This document shows, piece after piece, positions 1-6,851 of a stretch of 21,796 bases of DNA; positions within the stretch are counted from its first letter, which is position 1, and each line of letters opens with the position of its first letter. Origin of the DNA: Candidatus Omnitrophota bacterium (GTDB lineage: Bacteria > Ratteibacteria > UBA8468 > MWAK01); the NCBI GenBank assembly GCA_026387085.1, contig JAPLMK010000110.1, forward strand, positions 1-21,796, written 5' to 3'. The translations under genes and the position numbers were made by a program. The notes under the pieces were generated by a model. It saw only the letters and a list, made by a program, of their open reading frames with translations. It was not told the DNA's origin and ran no database searches.

Positions 1-2
1 AG

Positions 3-224
3 TTCAAGAAGATTAATATCTACACCGGCAATGTCGAAGAGTTGGAGTTCTACATCTGGAAGTACGGCGAATGGCAGAAGAAGGGTGAGATTAAAGATAA
101 CCACACTTCCCTGGTCACGTTTACTTTTGCAGAGCAACTCTCCACGGTGAAGATAAAGATATTGATGCCCAAATCACCGCCGGATAAACGGGCGGAGATT
201 TACGAAATTGAGATGTACGAATAG
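3..224 (+). CDS. C-terminal part of a protein with a discoidin-like (F5/8 type C-like) end; 5' end outside window
   Basis: The reading frame is open from the first bases of the window, so this is the tail of a longer gene. A TTG at 42 could be read as a start, but it has no ribosome binding site and the frame runs straight through it. The 73 visible residues alternate short beta-strand-like stretches (ELEFYIW, LVTFTF, TVKIKI) and end in AEIYEIEMYE. That is how galactose-binding-like/discoidin beta sandwiches commonly finish (a strand of the form 'aeIyEiEvy'). Such domains bind glycans or surfaces in secreted proteins. The gene is followed 91 bp later by another exported protein on the same strand, which fits an extracellular role. 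The domain call rests only on this C-terminal pattern and is tentative; the catalytic or main domain, if any, cannot be seen. Confidence 0.6.
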   Translation, partial: FKKINIYTGNVEELEFYIWKYGEWQKKGEIKDNHTSLVTFTFAEQLSTVKIKILMPKSPPDKRAEIYEIEMYE

Positions 225-250
225 ATTGTAGGTAGGCCCGTTCGCACCAC

Positions 251-288
251 GGACGCATTAAAGAAGCGGCTTTGCCGCATCGGCGTCC
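251..288. repeat. Nested inverted repeat in the leader of the secreted-protein gene
   Basis: An outer stem GGACGC (251-256) pairs with GCGTCC (283-288) and encloses a tight inner hairpin GCGGC-TTT-GCCGC (266-278). It lies in the 91-bp gap between the two left-hand genes, about 15 bp before the Shine-Dalgarno. There is no T-run after it, so it does not look like an intrinsic terminator. It could be an RNA structure or a copy of a dispersed palindrome. Confidence 0.45.
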
Positions 289-302
289 ATACTTCGGCGG
301 GC

Positions 303-310
303 AAAGGAGG
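303..310 (+). promoter_or_regulatory. Strong ribosome binding site for the secreted protein
   Basis: AAAGGAGG lies 5 bp before the ATG at 316. It is one of the best Shine-Dalgarno matches in the window and fixes the start of this otherwise unrecognised gene. Confidence 0.8.
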
Positions 311-315
311 CGACC

Positions 316-1206
316 ATGAATAAGGTTATGCGGTTGGAAATATCAGCGGTCTTTTGCCTAGTTGCGCTCTTCTTTTTTGTTACTTTAAGCGAAGCGAAGG
401 TAATCCACAACCCCGATTCCAATACGCTCTGGATTGAAGACGGAATCAAGGTGGAAACCGGAATCGGACAGTCGGCAGACCATTGGATAAGTGAAAACAC
501 AACGGCTGAGGTCAAAGAAGCGCAGGGCGGCGGGATTATATTCAACAATATCGGCATCGAAGCTAACCGCTACGCTACCGGCCGTTATCTTCCCATTGAC
601 CCGGCTTATCCCTACATTACCTGGGAAATAACCAACTTTAAAAATGCGGACACATCCCGTTCCTTCAATGCCGCTTTTCAGGGATTGCTCGGAATGGGAA
701 TCTCAACCTACATTCCGGAGGGGATATACGTCTACAATCCTTTCGTGGATAAAAATCAAGCTAAAACCGTCACGCACTTCCGGATTGACGTTTCAAATTG
801 CGCGGTTACTTTTAAATACCTCAAGATGGTAAAGGTGCCCGAAAACTACATCGAAGTAACTTCCCCGGCTTTTTCGGAAAAGAAACGGCTGGATATTGGC
901 GACTCGGTTACTTTCAAGGTCATCCTGGCCAAACCGGCCGAAGACGTGAGTTTAACCTTTTTTGACAGTTACATCATGCCTCAGATAAAACTTAACGACT
1001 CGCAGATTCTGCAGCTTAAACCAGTCGAAGGAAACCCGGCTATCTGGCAGGCAACGATTAAGATAGATTCCTGCGAAGGCGATAATTTAGCTCCGGGGAA
1101 ACAATTTGATCCGGGCCGGTTTCTGATTAAAGCGGTCGTCCTGGGGGGCGGAATATCGGTGCCTATCTGGACGCCCAACACCTACGAATTCAGGTTAAAG
1201 AAGTAA
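316..1206 (+). CDS. Secreted protein of unknown function with two predicted beta-rich parts
   Basis: I do not recognise this 296-residue protein. Residues 1-27 form a clear Sec signal peptide: positive MNKVMR, a hydrophobic core of about residues 9-24, and a cleavage site after SEA (A27|K28), so it should be exported or periplasmic. No lipobox cysteine follows the core. The mature part is rich in beta-type sequence. Residues of about 28-165 contain an aromatic/Asp/Asn-rich stretch (PAYPYITWEI, GIYVYNPF) that could be a carbohydrate-binding-like sandwich. Residues of about 175-296 (DIGDSVTFKVILAKP, AIWQATIKI) look like an immunoglobulin-like module. There are no catalytic motifs. The start is fixed by the AAAGGAGG site at 303-310. 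It probably shares a transcript with the truncated gene before it, which also ends in a beta-sandwich-like domain, so the two may be related cell-surface proteins. Confidence 0.75.
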   Translation: MNKVMRLEISAVFCLVALFFFVTLSEAKVIHNPDSNTLWIEDGIKVETGIGQSADHWISENTTAEVKEAQGGGIIFNNIGIEANRYATGRYLPIDPAYPYITWEITNFKNADTSRSFNAAFQGLLGMGISTYIPEGIYVYNPFVDKNQAKTVTHFRIDVSNCAVTFKYLKMVKVPENYIEVTSPAFSEKKRLDIGDSVTFKVILAKPAEDVSLTFFDSYIMPQIKLNDSQILQLKPVEGNPAIWQATIKIDSCEGDNLAPGKQFDPGRFLIKAVVLGGGISVPIWTPNTYEFRLKK

Positions 1207-1244
1207 GATATCTTGTTAGCAACAAATAGCAGCATTCTTGAAAT

Positions 1245-1266
1245 CCCTCTCCCCGTGGGGAGAAGG
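1245..1266. repeat. Short palindrome, C/G-rich family (intergenic copy)
   Basis: Arms TCTCCCC (1248-1254) and GGGGAGA (1257-1263), flanked by CCC and AGG, form a hairpin with almost no loop. The same core (CTCCCC...GGGGAG) occurs inside the Ca-ATPase gene at 3532-3552, and relatives occur before plsX and inside murF. It is the only recognisable element in the 128-bp gap between the secreted-protein gene and the convergent Ala-rich gene. The bases after it are A-rich rather than T-rich, so a terminator role on the plus strand is not supported. Confidence 0.55.
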
Positions 1267-1334
1267 AAAAAACTTTATAAAAATATTAGGGAATGTTCAC
1301 GATAGGGGCTTTAATTTCCTCTTGACCCAATCGT

Positions 1335-2162
1335 CTATTTAATTTCCTTTAATTCCGCAGCGTGCCGCAATGCCCACTCTTCGCATTTCTGAATAATTTC
1401 TTCGGCGGCTGACTCAGCTGCCTGGCCGGCTGACCGGGCGGATAAAGCAACCGATTCCGCGGCCGCCTTGGCTGATAAAACATTAGATTCGGCGGCTGAC
1501 CAGGCAGCCTGGGCAGCTGACCTGATAGCTAATTCCGCTGCTTTCTCGATAACCGACCAAACCGACCGGACTAATGATAAGGGAATTAATTTAGCAGCCT
1601 CCTCGGCGGCCGACCAAGCATTTGACCCGGCTAAATTAGCGGATAACCGGTTTTCTTCCGTCGGATTTTCCAGCCATTTCTTCGCCGCCTCAATTGTCTT
1701 GTGCATTAAATCACCCTTGGGATATTTCTGCACGTAATTTTGGAGGGCTAACCCTGCGGCAAAAACCGCCAGAGCCACGCTATATTTTTTCTCCCACTTC
1801 CACGCGCTTACTACCTGTATTTTTTGCCGATACTCTTTATTCCCTTTCCCGGTAAAACGCTCGCCGCCAACTTCTACCTGCGCCAAAACTTCCATCGGGA
1901 CATCCTGCATGGCTTTAATTATGCTCTCGGAAGCAAAAAAGTCTTCTTCGTTTGACCGGTCGCTGTTTACTTCCTCCCAGCTTCCAATCTTCCAGATATG
2001 CTCACCGTGCCCCGATTTCATATCCGCCTGCAAAGATTTCCACAAAGTTTCCCCGCCGCTGTCCGGCTTGTCGAATATACAACGGCAAAAAGGACAGGCG
2101 CATCTCATCACGCTATCTTCGGTTAACTGTTTCCGGCACTTAGGGCAAATGTATTTATCCAT
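1335..2162 (-). CDS. Zinc-ribbon protein with Ala/Ser-rich helical C-terminus (Imm5-like putative immunity protein)
   Basis: The 275-residue protein begins with a zinc-ribbon: C6-P-K-C9 and C23-P-F-C26, with additional cysteines at 21 and 28. A middle region of about 35-115 has no family I recognise. The C-terminal half (about 120-270) is highly helical and built from Ala/Ser-rich near-repeats (AWSAAEEAA, SAAQAAWSAAES, SAGQAAESAAEE). Its layout is 'EKKYSVALAVFAAGLAL', then 'AAKKWLENPTEENRLSA', then Ala-rich helices. That resembles the alpha-helical Imm5 family of putative immunity proteins, in which a cluster of WAxxxAxxxA turns follows an 'aieaaRkWl.G' segment. The resemblance is from memory and not checked; no toxin gene is visible next to it. 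It lies 41 bp after the Ca-ATPase on the same strand, with no convincing Shine-Dalgarno before the ATG, so it may be expressed by read-through. An alternative is a low-complexity helical scaffold protein. Confidence 0.7.
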   Translation of the reverse strand: MDKYICPKCRKQLTEDSVMRCACPFCRCIFDKPDSGGETLWKSLQADMKSGHGEHIWKIGSWEEVNSDRSNEEDFFASESIIKAMQDVPMEVLAQVEVGGERFTGKGNKEYRQKIQVVSAWKWEKKYSVALAVFAAGLALQNYVQKYPKGDLMHKTIEAAKKWLENPTEENRLSANLAGSNAWSAAEEAAKLIPLSLVRSVWSVIEKAAELAIRSAAQAAWSAAESNVLSAKAAAESVALSARSAGQAAESAAEEIIQKCEEWALRHAAELKEIK

Positions 2163-2203
2163 CTTTATTTATGCTGCATTTAAATACTTAATTATTCATC
2201 TTA

Positions 2204-4996
2204 TCACCCGGTTGGCTTTTGGTCAAACGCCTGTCCGCTGCCGGGTAACAAAAATCTTGATTTCCGGTGGTAAAGTTTAACCAGTTCCACCGCCCAGAGC
2301 GGGAAAGAAGAGAGGCAGATGACCAGGATAATATCCGCAAACCCCAGGGGCTGGGTCCGGAATATCCGGTTGGCGAATGGCGTATAAATCGCTACTACCT
2401 GCAACAGAAAGGAAACCGCACAAGCGATTAAGAGTTTAGGGTTAGTAAATAAACCGATCTTAAAGATTGATTCCCGGCTGTTCCGGCAGTTGAAAGAATG
2501 GAATAATTGGGAGCAGGCGAGAACCACAAAGGCAGCAGTCCGGGCGCGGCCGATACCGGCTTTTTCCACAAATAGAACGAAGATAAACGCCAAAAGACTG
2601 CAGAAAGCGATTAGGGCGCCCTGACCTAAGATTACCAGCATCTTGTGTTTATCAATAACTCCTTCATTTGTTTTGCGCGGGGGCCGATTCATAATTCCGG
2701 GGTCAACCGGGTCAACACCCAGGGCGAGCGCCGGAAGACCGTCGGTAACCAGGTTTACCCAGAGTATCTGAATCGGCAGGAGGGGCGCCGGCATGCCCAC
2801 CAGGGCGGCGGTGAACATCACCAGTATCTCCCCGCTGTTGCAGGAAAGCAGGTAGTGGATGAACTTCCGGATGTTGTCGTAGATACCCCGGCCTTCTTCA
2901 ACCGCGGCGACAATAGAAGCAAAATTATCATCGGTGATAACCATATCCGCAACTTCCTTGGTGACATCGGTTCCGGAGATGCCCATCGCCACGCCGATAT
3001 CTGCTTCCTTGATGGCCGGCGCATCGTTTACGCCGTCACCGGTCATTGCCACAACTTCACCCTTTTTACGCCAGGCGCTGACGATTCGCAATTTATGCTC
3101 CGGCGAAACCCGGGCGTAGACGGAAATCCGGGGCGCCAGCTCCCAAAATTCCCGGTCATCAAGCCGGTCCAGTTCTAACCCGGTCAGCGCCAGAGAGCCC
3201 TCTTCAAAAAATCCCAGTTCTTTCGCGATAGCAATTGCGGTATTTTTGTGGTCGCCGGTAATCATTACCGTCCTGATGCCGGCGGCCTTGCATTTAATTA
3301 TCGCTTCCCGGGCCTCTTCCCGCGGCGGGTCCATCATCGCAATCAGCCCGGCAAAAATCAGGTCTTTTTCAATATTATCCGCCTCGTACTGCTCGGGAAC
3401 CTCATCCAAGTAACGGTAAGCAACCGCGATGACCCGCAAGGCCTGGTTAGCCAAGATAAGGTTCTGTTCCAGAATTTGTTTTTTACGAGATTCGGTTAAT
3501 ACAACCCTTTCACTCACCCCCTCACCTTCATCCTCTCCCCGATGGGGAGAGGGGATAAATTCCCTGGTACAGTCGTTTAACATGACATCCGGAGCGCCCT
3601 TGACGAAAATCGCCAACCGCCCTCCGTCCCGTCCGACTTCGACGCTACCTCGACGGATTATGGTCATCTTTTTGCGCTCGGAATCAAAAGGAATTTCCTG
3701 AAGGAATGGCATCGATGACTCAAAACCTTCCTTCTGAATATTCGCCTTGGCCGCCGCAGTCAAGATAGCGCCTTCGGTAGGGTCGCCGATAATCCGGTAG
3801 GTGTGGTTTTCCGAAACTAAACTTGCCGCGTTGCACAAAACACCACAAAAGAGGTTCTGTTTCAACGCCGGGTATTCCTGCGGGTTTACAGATTTTCCGT
3901 CAATCAAAAATTCTCCGGACGGCTCATACCCGACGCCGGAAACCTGAAACAAACTCCCTCCGGCGTAAACGACCTTAACCGTCATTTCGTTCTTGGTTAA
4001 GGTTCCGGTCTTATCGGTGCAGATAACGGTGGCGCAACCCAGCGTCTCAACCGAGGGCAGTTTCCGGATTAAGGCATTCCGCTTCACCATCCGCTGCACA
4101 CCCAAAGCCAGGGCGATAGTTACCACCGCCGGCAGACCCTCGGGGATGGCCGCCACAGCCAAACTTACCGCGGTGAGAAAAAGGTCAATGACCTCGCCGC
4201 CCCTCACTAACCCTATCAAAAAGAGCAGACCGACCAGCAGCAGGCACAGGTAAACCAGCCACTTGCCGAACTGTTCCAGCTTCTTCTGTAGTGGGGTAGG
4301 TTCCCGGGTAGCTTGCTGAATCATGCCGGCAATCTTGCCTAATTCTGTTTTCATGCCGGTTTCCACTACCAGCGCCCTTCCTTTACCGGAAGAAACTGAA
4401 GTTCCCAGATAAACCGTATTGGCTCTTTCCGCAAGGGGAACCTCTTTTTCGGCCAGGGCGATAATTGTCTTAGCCACCGGCAGGGACTCGCCGGTAAGAC
4501 TGGCTTCCTGAACGCTGAAGTTAGGGGTGAGATAAACCAGGCGGCTGTCGGCCGGAACATGGTCTCCGGCTTCCAGTTCGATAATATCACCGGGGACCAA
4601 TTGGGAAGCAGGCAATACAACCGGCTTACCACCGCGAATTGTTTTTGAAACCGGACTGGAAAGTTTTTTAAGCGCGGACAGTGACTTTTCGGCACGAAAT
4701 TCCTGAATGAAACCCAAAATAGCGTTCAGAATAACAATTCCGATAATCGCAAACGCGTCAACCCATTCCTTCAGAAAACCGGAAACCAGGGCGGCGCCGA
4801 TTAAAACCCAGACGATAAAACCCTGAAATTGCTCCAGGAATATCATCAGGAAATTCCGGCCTTTCTTATCCTGCAGTTGGTTTAATCCGTATTTTTCCAA
4901 CCGCAAAACCGCCTCCGGACCGGAAAGACCGCCGGAAAGGTCGGATGAGAGAATTTTTTCTAAATCCGTAACGTCAAATTGCCAGTATTTTTCCAT
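2204..4996 (-). CDS. Cation-translocating P-type ATPase, SERCA/PMCA-like Ca2+ pump
   Basis: This 930-residue membrane pump uses ATP to export Ca2+. The P2-type architecture is complete. It has an N-terminal cation-ATPase domain (about 1-75) and an actuator loop with TGES (168-171). M4 carries PEGLP (285-289), and the phosphorylation site is DKTGT (328-332, D328). The nucleotide domain has KGAPD (466-470), followed by TGDH (580-583) and the hinge TGDGVND (652-658). Membrane residues match SERCA Ca2+ ligands: the PEG glutamate in M4, N720 and E723 in M5 (SCNSGE), and N748, T751 and D752 in M6 (VNLVTDGLP). I therefore favour Ca2+ over Na+/K+ or Mn2+. Residues of about 481-495, just after KGAPD in the nucleotide domain, are encoded by an inserted palindromic repeat and look foreign (SPHRGEDEGEG). 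The promoter at 5013-5041 places the transcript start only about 10 nt before the ATG, and there is no Shine-Dalgarno. Confidence 0.95.
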   Translation of the reverse strand: MEKYWQFDVTDLEKILSSDLSGGLSGPEAVLRLEKYGLNQLQDKKGRNFLMIFLEQFQGFIVWVLIGAALVSGFLKEWVDAFAIIGIVILNAILGFIQEFRAEKSLSALKKLSSPVSKTIRGGKPVVLPASQLVPGDIIELEAGDHVPADSRLVYLTPNFSVQEASLTGESLPVAKTIIALAEKEVPLAERANTVYLGTSVSSGKGRALVVETGMKTELGKIAGMIQQATREPTPLQKKLEQFGKWLVYLCLLLVGLLFLIGLVRGGEVIDLFLTAVSLAVAAIPEGLPAVVTIALALGVQRMVKRNALIRKLPSVETLGCATVICTDKTGTLTKNEMTVKVVYAGGSLFQVSGVGYEPSGEFLIDGKSVNPQEYPALKQNLFCGVLCNAASLVSENHTYRIIGDPTEGAILTAAAKANIQKEGFESSMPFLQEIPFDSERKKMTIIRRGSVEVGRDGGRLAIFVKGAPDVMLNDCTREFIPSPHRGEDEGEGVSERVVLTESRKKQILEQNLILANQALRVIAVAYRYLDEVPEQYEADNIEKDLIFAGLIAMMDPPREEAREAIIKCKAAGIRTVMITGDHKNTAIAIAKELGFFEEGSLALTGLELDRLDDREFWELAPRISVYARVSPEHKLRIVSAWRKKGEVVAMTGDGVNDAPAIKEADIGVAMGISGTDVTKEVADMVITDDNFASIVAAVEEGRGIYDNIRKFIHYLLSCNSGEILVMFTAALVGMPAPLLPIQILWVNLVTDGLPALALGVDPVDPGIMNRPPRKTNEGVIDKHKMLVILGQGALIAFCSLLAFIFVLFVEKAGIGRARTAAFVVLACSQLFHSFNCRNSRESIFKIGLFTNPKLLIACAVSFLLQVVAIYTPFANRIFRTQPLGFADIILVICLSSFPLWAVELVKLYHRKSRFLLPGSGQAFDQKPTG
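3532..3552. repeat. Palindromic repeat inserted in frame in the Ca-ATPase gene
   Basis: A perfect 9-bp stem, CCTCTCCCC (3532-3540) and GGGGAGAGG (3544-3552) with loop GAT, sits within a C-rich stretch from about 3512 to 3556. It is translated on the minus strand as residues of about 481-495 of the ATPase without breaking the frame. The same palindrome core lies in the intergenic region at 1245-1266. Confidence 0.75.
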
Positions 4997-5012
4997 ATAT
5001 TTATTAGTTTAT

Positions 5013-5041
5013 ATTATAACCCTTCGGTTACGCATTCACAA
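5013..5041 (-). promoter_or_regulatory. Predicted sigma70-type promoter of the Ca-ATPase gene
   Basis: On the minus strand: TTGTGA (5041-5036), a 17-bp spacer, then a perfect TATAAT (5018-5013). The expected start, near 5006, leaves a leader of about 10 nt before the ATG at 4996 and no Shine-Dalgarno. Its -35 hexamer overlaps the -35 of the divergent coaD promoter. Confidence 0.55.
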
Positions 5042-5063
5042 AATATCTTTTCTGTGGTAAAAT
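5035..5063 (+). promoter_or_regulatory. Predicted sigma70-type promoter of coaD, giving an apparently leaderless mRNA
   Basis: TTCACA (5035-5040), a 17-bp spacer and TAAAAT (5058-5063). Initiation 6-8 bp downstream would fall at 5069-5071, immediately before or at the coaD ATG (5072). No Shine-Dalgarno precedes that ATG, in keeping with leaderless translation. Confidence 0.5.
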
Positions 5064-5071
5064 ATAAAATA

Positions 5072-5560
5072 ATGAAAAAAGGGGTGGTCTATCCGGGCAG
5101 TTTCGACCCCCTTACCCTGGGTCATCTGGATTTAATCAAACAAGCGCTGACTATTTTTGACCGGGTAATCGTGGCGGTAGCGGACAATTCGGAAAAAAAA
5201 CCGGCCTTTAGCCGCAAAGAACGAATCCAGATATTAGAGGAAGTAACCGACGGGATGCCTGGAGTAGAGGTCGATTATTTCTCCGGACTCCTGGTTAATT
5301 ACCTCCGGAAGAAAAATATCAATGTCATCCTGCGGGGCCTGCGCGCAGTTTCAGATTTCGATTACGAATTTCAGATGGTTTTAACTAACCGGCGCCTGGC
5401 GCCGGAAGTGGAAACGGTCTTTTTAATGCCCCAGGAAGATTACTTCTTCCTGAGTTCCAGTATGGTTAAGGAACTAGCTGTCCTGGGCGCAGACCTCTCT
5501 GCTTTCGTCCCGGCCAAGGTGGAGAAAGAACTAAAGAAAAAATTAGGAAAAATAAAATAA
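5072..5560 (+). CDS. coaD: Phosphopantetheine adenylyltransferase
   Basis: Catalyses the penultimate step of coenzyme A synthesis, transferring AMP from ATP to 4'-phosphopantetheine. The 162-residue product (family about 160) begins YPGSFDPLTLGHLDLI, with the nucleotidyltransferase T-x-G-H motif at 15-18 (H18). It continues with RGLR (88-91), SDFDYEFQM, and the C-terminal signature SSSMVKEL (128-135). The frame is open upstream to 4979, but those residues do not resemble the family, and the ATG at 5072 gives the normal N-terminus directly before the first beta strand. It has no Shine-Dalgarno; the promoter at 5035-5063 suggests a leaderless message. It heads the plus-strand housekeeping run and is divergent from the Ca-ATPase. 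Confidence 0.97.
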   Translation: MKKGVVYPGSFDPLTLGHLDLIKQALTIFDRVIVAVADNSEKKPAFSRKERIQILEEVTDGMPGVEVDYFSGLLVNYLRKKNINVILRGLRAVSDFDYEFQMVLTNRRLAPEVETVFLMPQEDYFFLSSSMVKELAVLGADLSAFVPAKVEKELKKKLGKIK

Positions 5561-5568
5561 CATACTGG

Positions 5569-5593
5569 ATTCCCGCTAACTATCCGCGGGAAT
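5569..5593. repeat. REP-like palindrome, ATTCCCGC/GCGGGAAT family (copy between coaD and rpmF)
   Basis: Arms ATTCCCGC (5569-5576) and GCGGGAAT (5586-5593) enclose a 9-nt loop. The context CTGG before and GAC after is shared with the copy at 6900-6924. It fills the short coaD-rpmF gap, 10 bp before the rpmF Shine-Dalgarno. Confidence 0.7.
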
Positions 5594-5603
5594 GACATTA
5601 AAT

Positions 5604-5611
5604 AGGAGGAG
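5604..5611 (+). promoter_or_regulatory. Ribosome binding site of rpmF
   Basis: AGGAGGAG lies 3 bp before the ATG at 5615, a near-perfect Shine-Dalgarno as expected for a highly translated ribosomal protein gene. Confidence 0.75.
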
Positions 5612-5614
5612 AAA

Positions 5615-5809
5615 ATGCCAAATCCTTTCCGACGACACTCACATTCCCGGGGCGCCAAAAGACGGTCAGCCAACCGGCTGGAACTGCCCGGACTCGGTAA
5701 ATGCAGTAACTGCCAGTCCGTCATCCTTTCCCACCGGGTCTGTCCGGATTGCGGTTATTATGACGGCCGGCCGGTGGTGGTAATTAAAACCAAAGGGAAA
5801 GAAAAATGA
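5615..5809 (+). CDS. rpmF: 50S ribosomal protein L32
   Basis: A 64-residue basic protein of the large ribosomal subunit. It opens MPNPFRRHSHSRGAKRRSAN, a variant of the usual 'MAVPKRKxSkSRrrxRRa'. It carries the zinc-binding CSNC (32-35) and CPDCG (45-49) pairs, followed by YYDGR, the standard L32 ending. Length is normal (about 56-65). It lies 54 bp after coaD and 60 bp before plsX; rpmF-plsX is one of the most conserved bacterial gene pairs, linking ribosome and phospholipid synthesis. A REP-like palindrome precedes it and a C/G-rich palindrome follows it, so both junctions of this operon have been colonised by repeats. Confidence 0.95.
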   Translation: MPNPFRRHSHSRGAKRRSANRLELPGLGKCSNCQSVILSHRVCPDCGYYDGRPVVVIKTKGKEK

Positions 5810-5820
5810 GCCCCACCCTA

Positions 5821-5843
5821 CCCTCCCCAGCAAGCGAGGAGGG
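5821..5843. repeat. C/G-rich palindrome between rpmF and plsX
   Basis: Arms CCCTCC (5821-5826) and GGAGGG (5838-5843), preceded by CCCCACCCTA and followed by AAATAGGAAGGGG. The flanking pattern resembles the tandem palindromes inside murF at 16056-16101, so it looks like a diverged member of the same family. It fills most of the 60-bp rpmF-plsX gap. Confidence 0.5.
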
Positions 5844-5869
5844 AAATAGGAAGGGGAATTAGGGTTGAA

Positions 5870-6838
5870 ATGTCTACTCTTATCCGCGTCGCGGTTGACT
5901 TATCCGGCAGCGAAAAAGGACCGGCAGAAGTTCTGAACGGAGCGATACTGGCCCACCAAGAAGGCGGCCTGGAAATAATCCTGGTCGGGCAGAGTTCCGC
6001 GGTGGCCGGAAAAGATCTGGCAGGATGTTCCTTTATTGAAGCGCCGCTGGCTATTCCGATGTCGGAAAAGATAAGCCGGGAATTACTGCGCAACCCGGAC
6101 AGCTCACTCTTTAAGATTGTACGCCTGGTGCAAGAAGGCAAGGTGGATGCGGCGGTAAGCGGCGGAAACACCGCCTGCTTCGTAGCTCTGGCCACAACGC
6201 TCCTGGGAACCATTCCCACCGTAGAACGGTCCGGCATCGCTATCTTCCTGCCTAAAATGAGCGGAACCACAATTCTGGTTGACGTTGGCGCCAACACGGC
6301 TGCCGTTCCTAAACACCTGGTCTCTTATGCAGTAATGGGCAGTTACCTTCACCAGGCCCTGTTTGGTTCAAAAAAACCGAGGATTGGACTGCTCAATGTA
6401 GGCGAAGAAGAGACCAAAGGCAGCGACCTGTACCGTGAAACCCACCTTCTTTTAAAACAAGACCCGCGTCTTAATTTTATCGGAAACGTTGAGGGACACG
6501 ATATCTTTGACCCGAAAGTTGACGTGGTTGTGGCGGACGGATTTACCGGAAACTGTATTCTGAAAACAACTGAAGGCGTGGCCGAAGATTTTGCCTCATT
6601 CCTCAAAGAAGAGATCGTCAAGAAAGGATTGGAACACGAACCCGCCGTAGCCGAAATACTGGGCAAATTTTTCCGGCGGGGCGACTTTGCCGAATACAGC
6701 GGCGGCTTTTTGCTGGGTGTCTCCGGGCTCTGCGTTATTATCCACGGGCGGTCAGGCGCCGAAGCCCACCGGAAAGCAATTCTGCGTGCCCGGGACGCGG
6801 CAGCCGGCAACCTGATGTCCCGCCTTCGCTCGCCGTAG
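5870..6838 (+). CDS. plsX: Phosphate acyltransferase PlsX (acyl-ACP:phosphate acyltransferase)
   Basis: Makes acyl-phosphate from acyl-ACP for the PlsX/PlsY route to lysophosphatidic acid at the inner face of the membrane. The 322-residue length is typical. Recognisable blocks are VSGGNTACF (97-105), LVDVGANTAAVPKHL (136-150) and MGSYLHQALF. They continue with PRIGLLNVGEEETKGSD (170-186), FIGNVEGHDIF (203-213), DVVVADGFTGNCILKTTEG (218-236) and the C-terminal LLGVSGLCVIIHGRSGAEA. The N-terminal motif, normally D-A-M-G-G-D, is here D-L-S-G-S-E (10-15), an unusual variant. Its stop codon (6836-6838) lies in the loop of a palindromic repeat, so the last residues (SRLRSP) are repeat-encoded. The usual downstream fabH/fabD are replaced by def. 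Confidence 0.95.
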   Translation: MSTLIRVAVDLSGSEKGPAEVLNGAILAHQEGGLEIILVGQSSAVAGKDLAGCSFIEAPLAIPMSEKISRELLRNPDSSLFKIVRLVQEGKVDAAVSGGNTACFVALATTLLGTIPTVERSGIAIFLPKMSGTTILVDVGANTAAVPKHLVSYAVMGSYLHQALFGSKKPRIGLLNVGEEETKGSDLYRETHLLLKQDPRLNFIGNVEGHDIFDPKVDVVVADGFTGNCILKTTEGVAEDFASFLKEEIVKKGLEHEPAVAEILGKFFRRGDFAEYSGGFLLGVSGLCVIIHGRSGAEAHRKAILRARDAAAGNLMSRLRSP

Positions 6839-6851
6839 CCTTGGCGAAGGC
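6822..6851. repeat. Palindromic repeat containing the plsX stop codon
   Basis: Arms GCCTTCGC (6822-6829) and GCGAAGGC (6844-6851), 8 bp, with a 14-nt loop holding the TAG of plsX (6836-6838). A further GAGC-TGA-GCGAGC follows to about 6864. It is distinct from the ATTCCCGC family 36 bp further on. Confidence 0.6.

Noticed and set aside
1245..1266. Intrinsic terminator of the secreted-protein gene
   Set aside because: The hairpin is followed by A-rich, not T-rich, sequence on the plus strand, and the same palindrome occurs inside a coding region.
1468..1737. Plus-strand open frame opposite the Ala-rich gene
   Set aside because: It is a mirror of the GC-rich Ala/Ser repeats, with no ribosome site or recognisable protein.
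2645..3178. Plus-strand open frame opposite the Ca-ATPase
   Set aside because: It is antisense to the conserved hinge and membrane region of the ATPase; the translation looks like a shadow, with no start signal.
4979..5071. Upstream in-frame extension of coaD
   Set aside because: The extra residues do not resemble CoaD, overlap the promoter region and the ATPase start; the family N-terminus begins at 5072.
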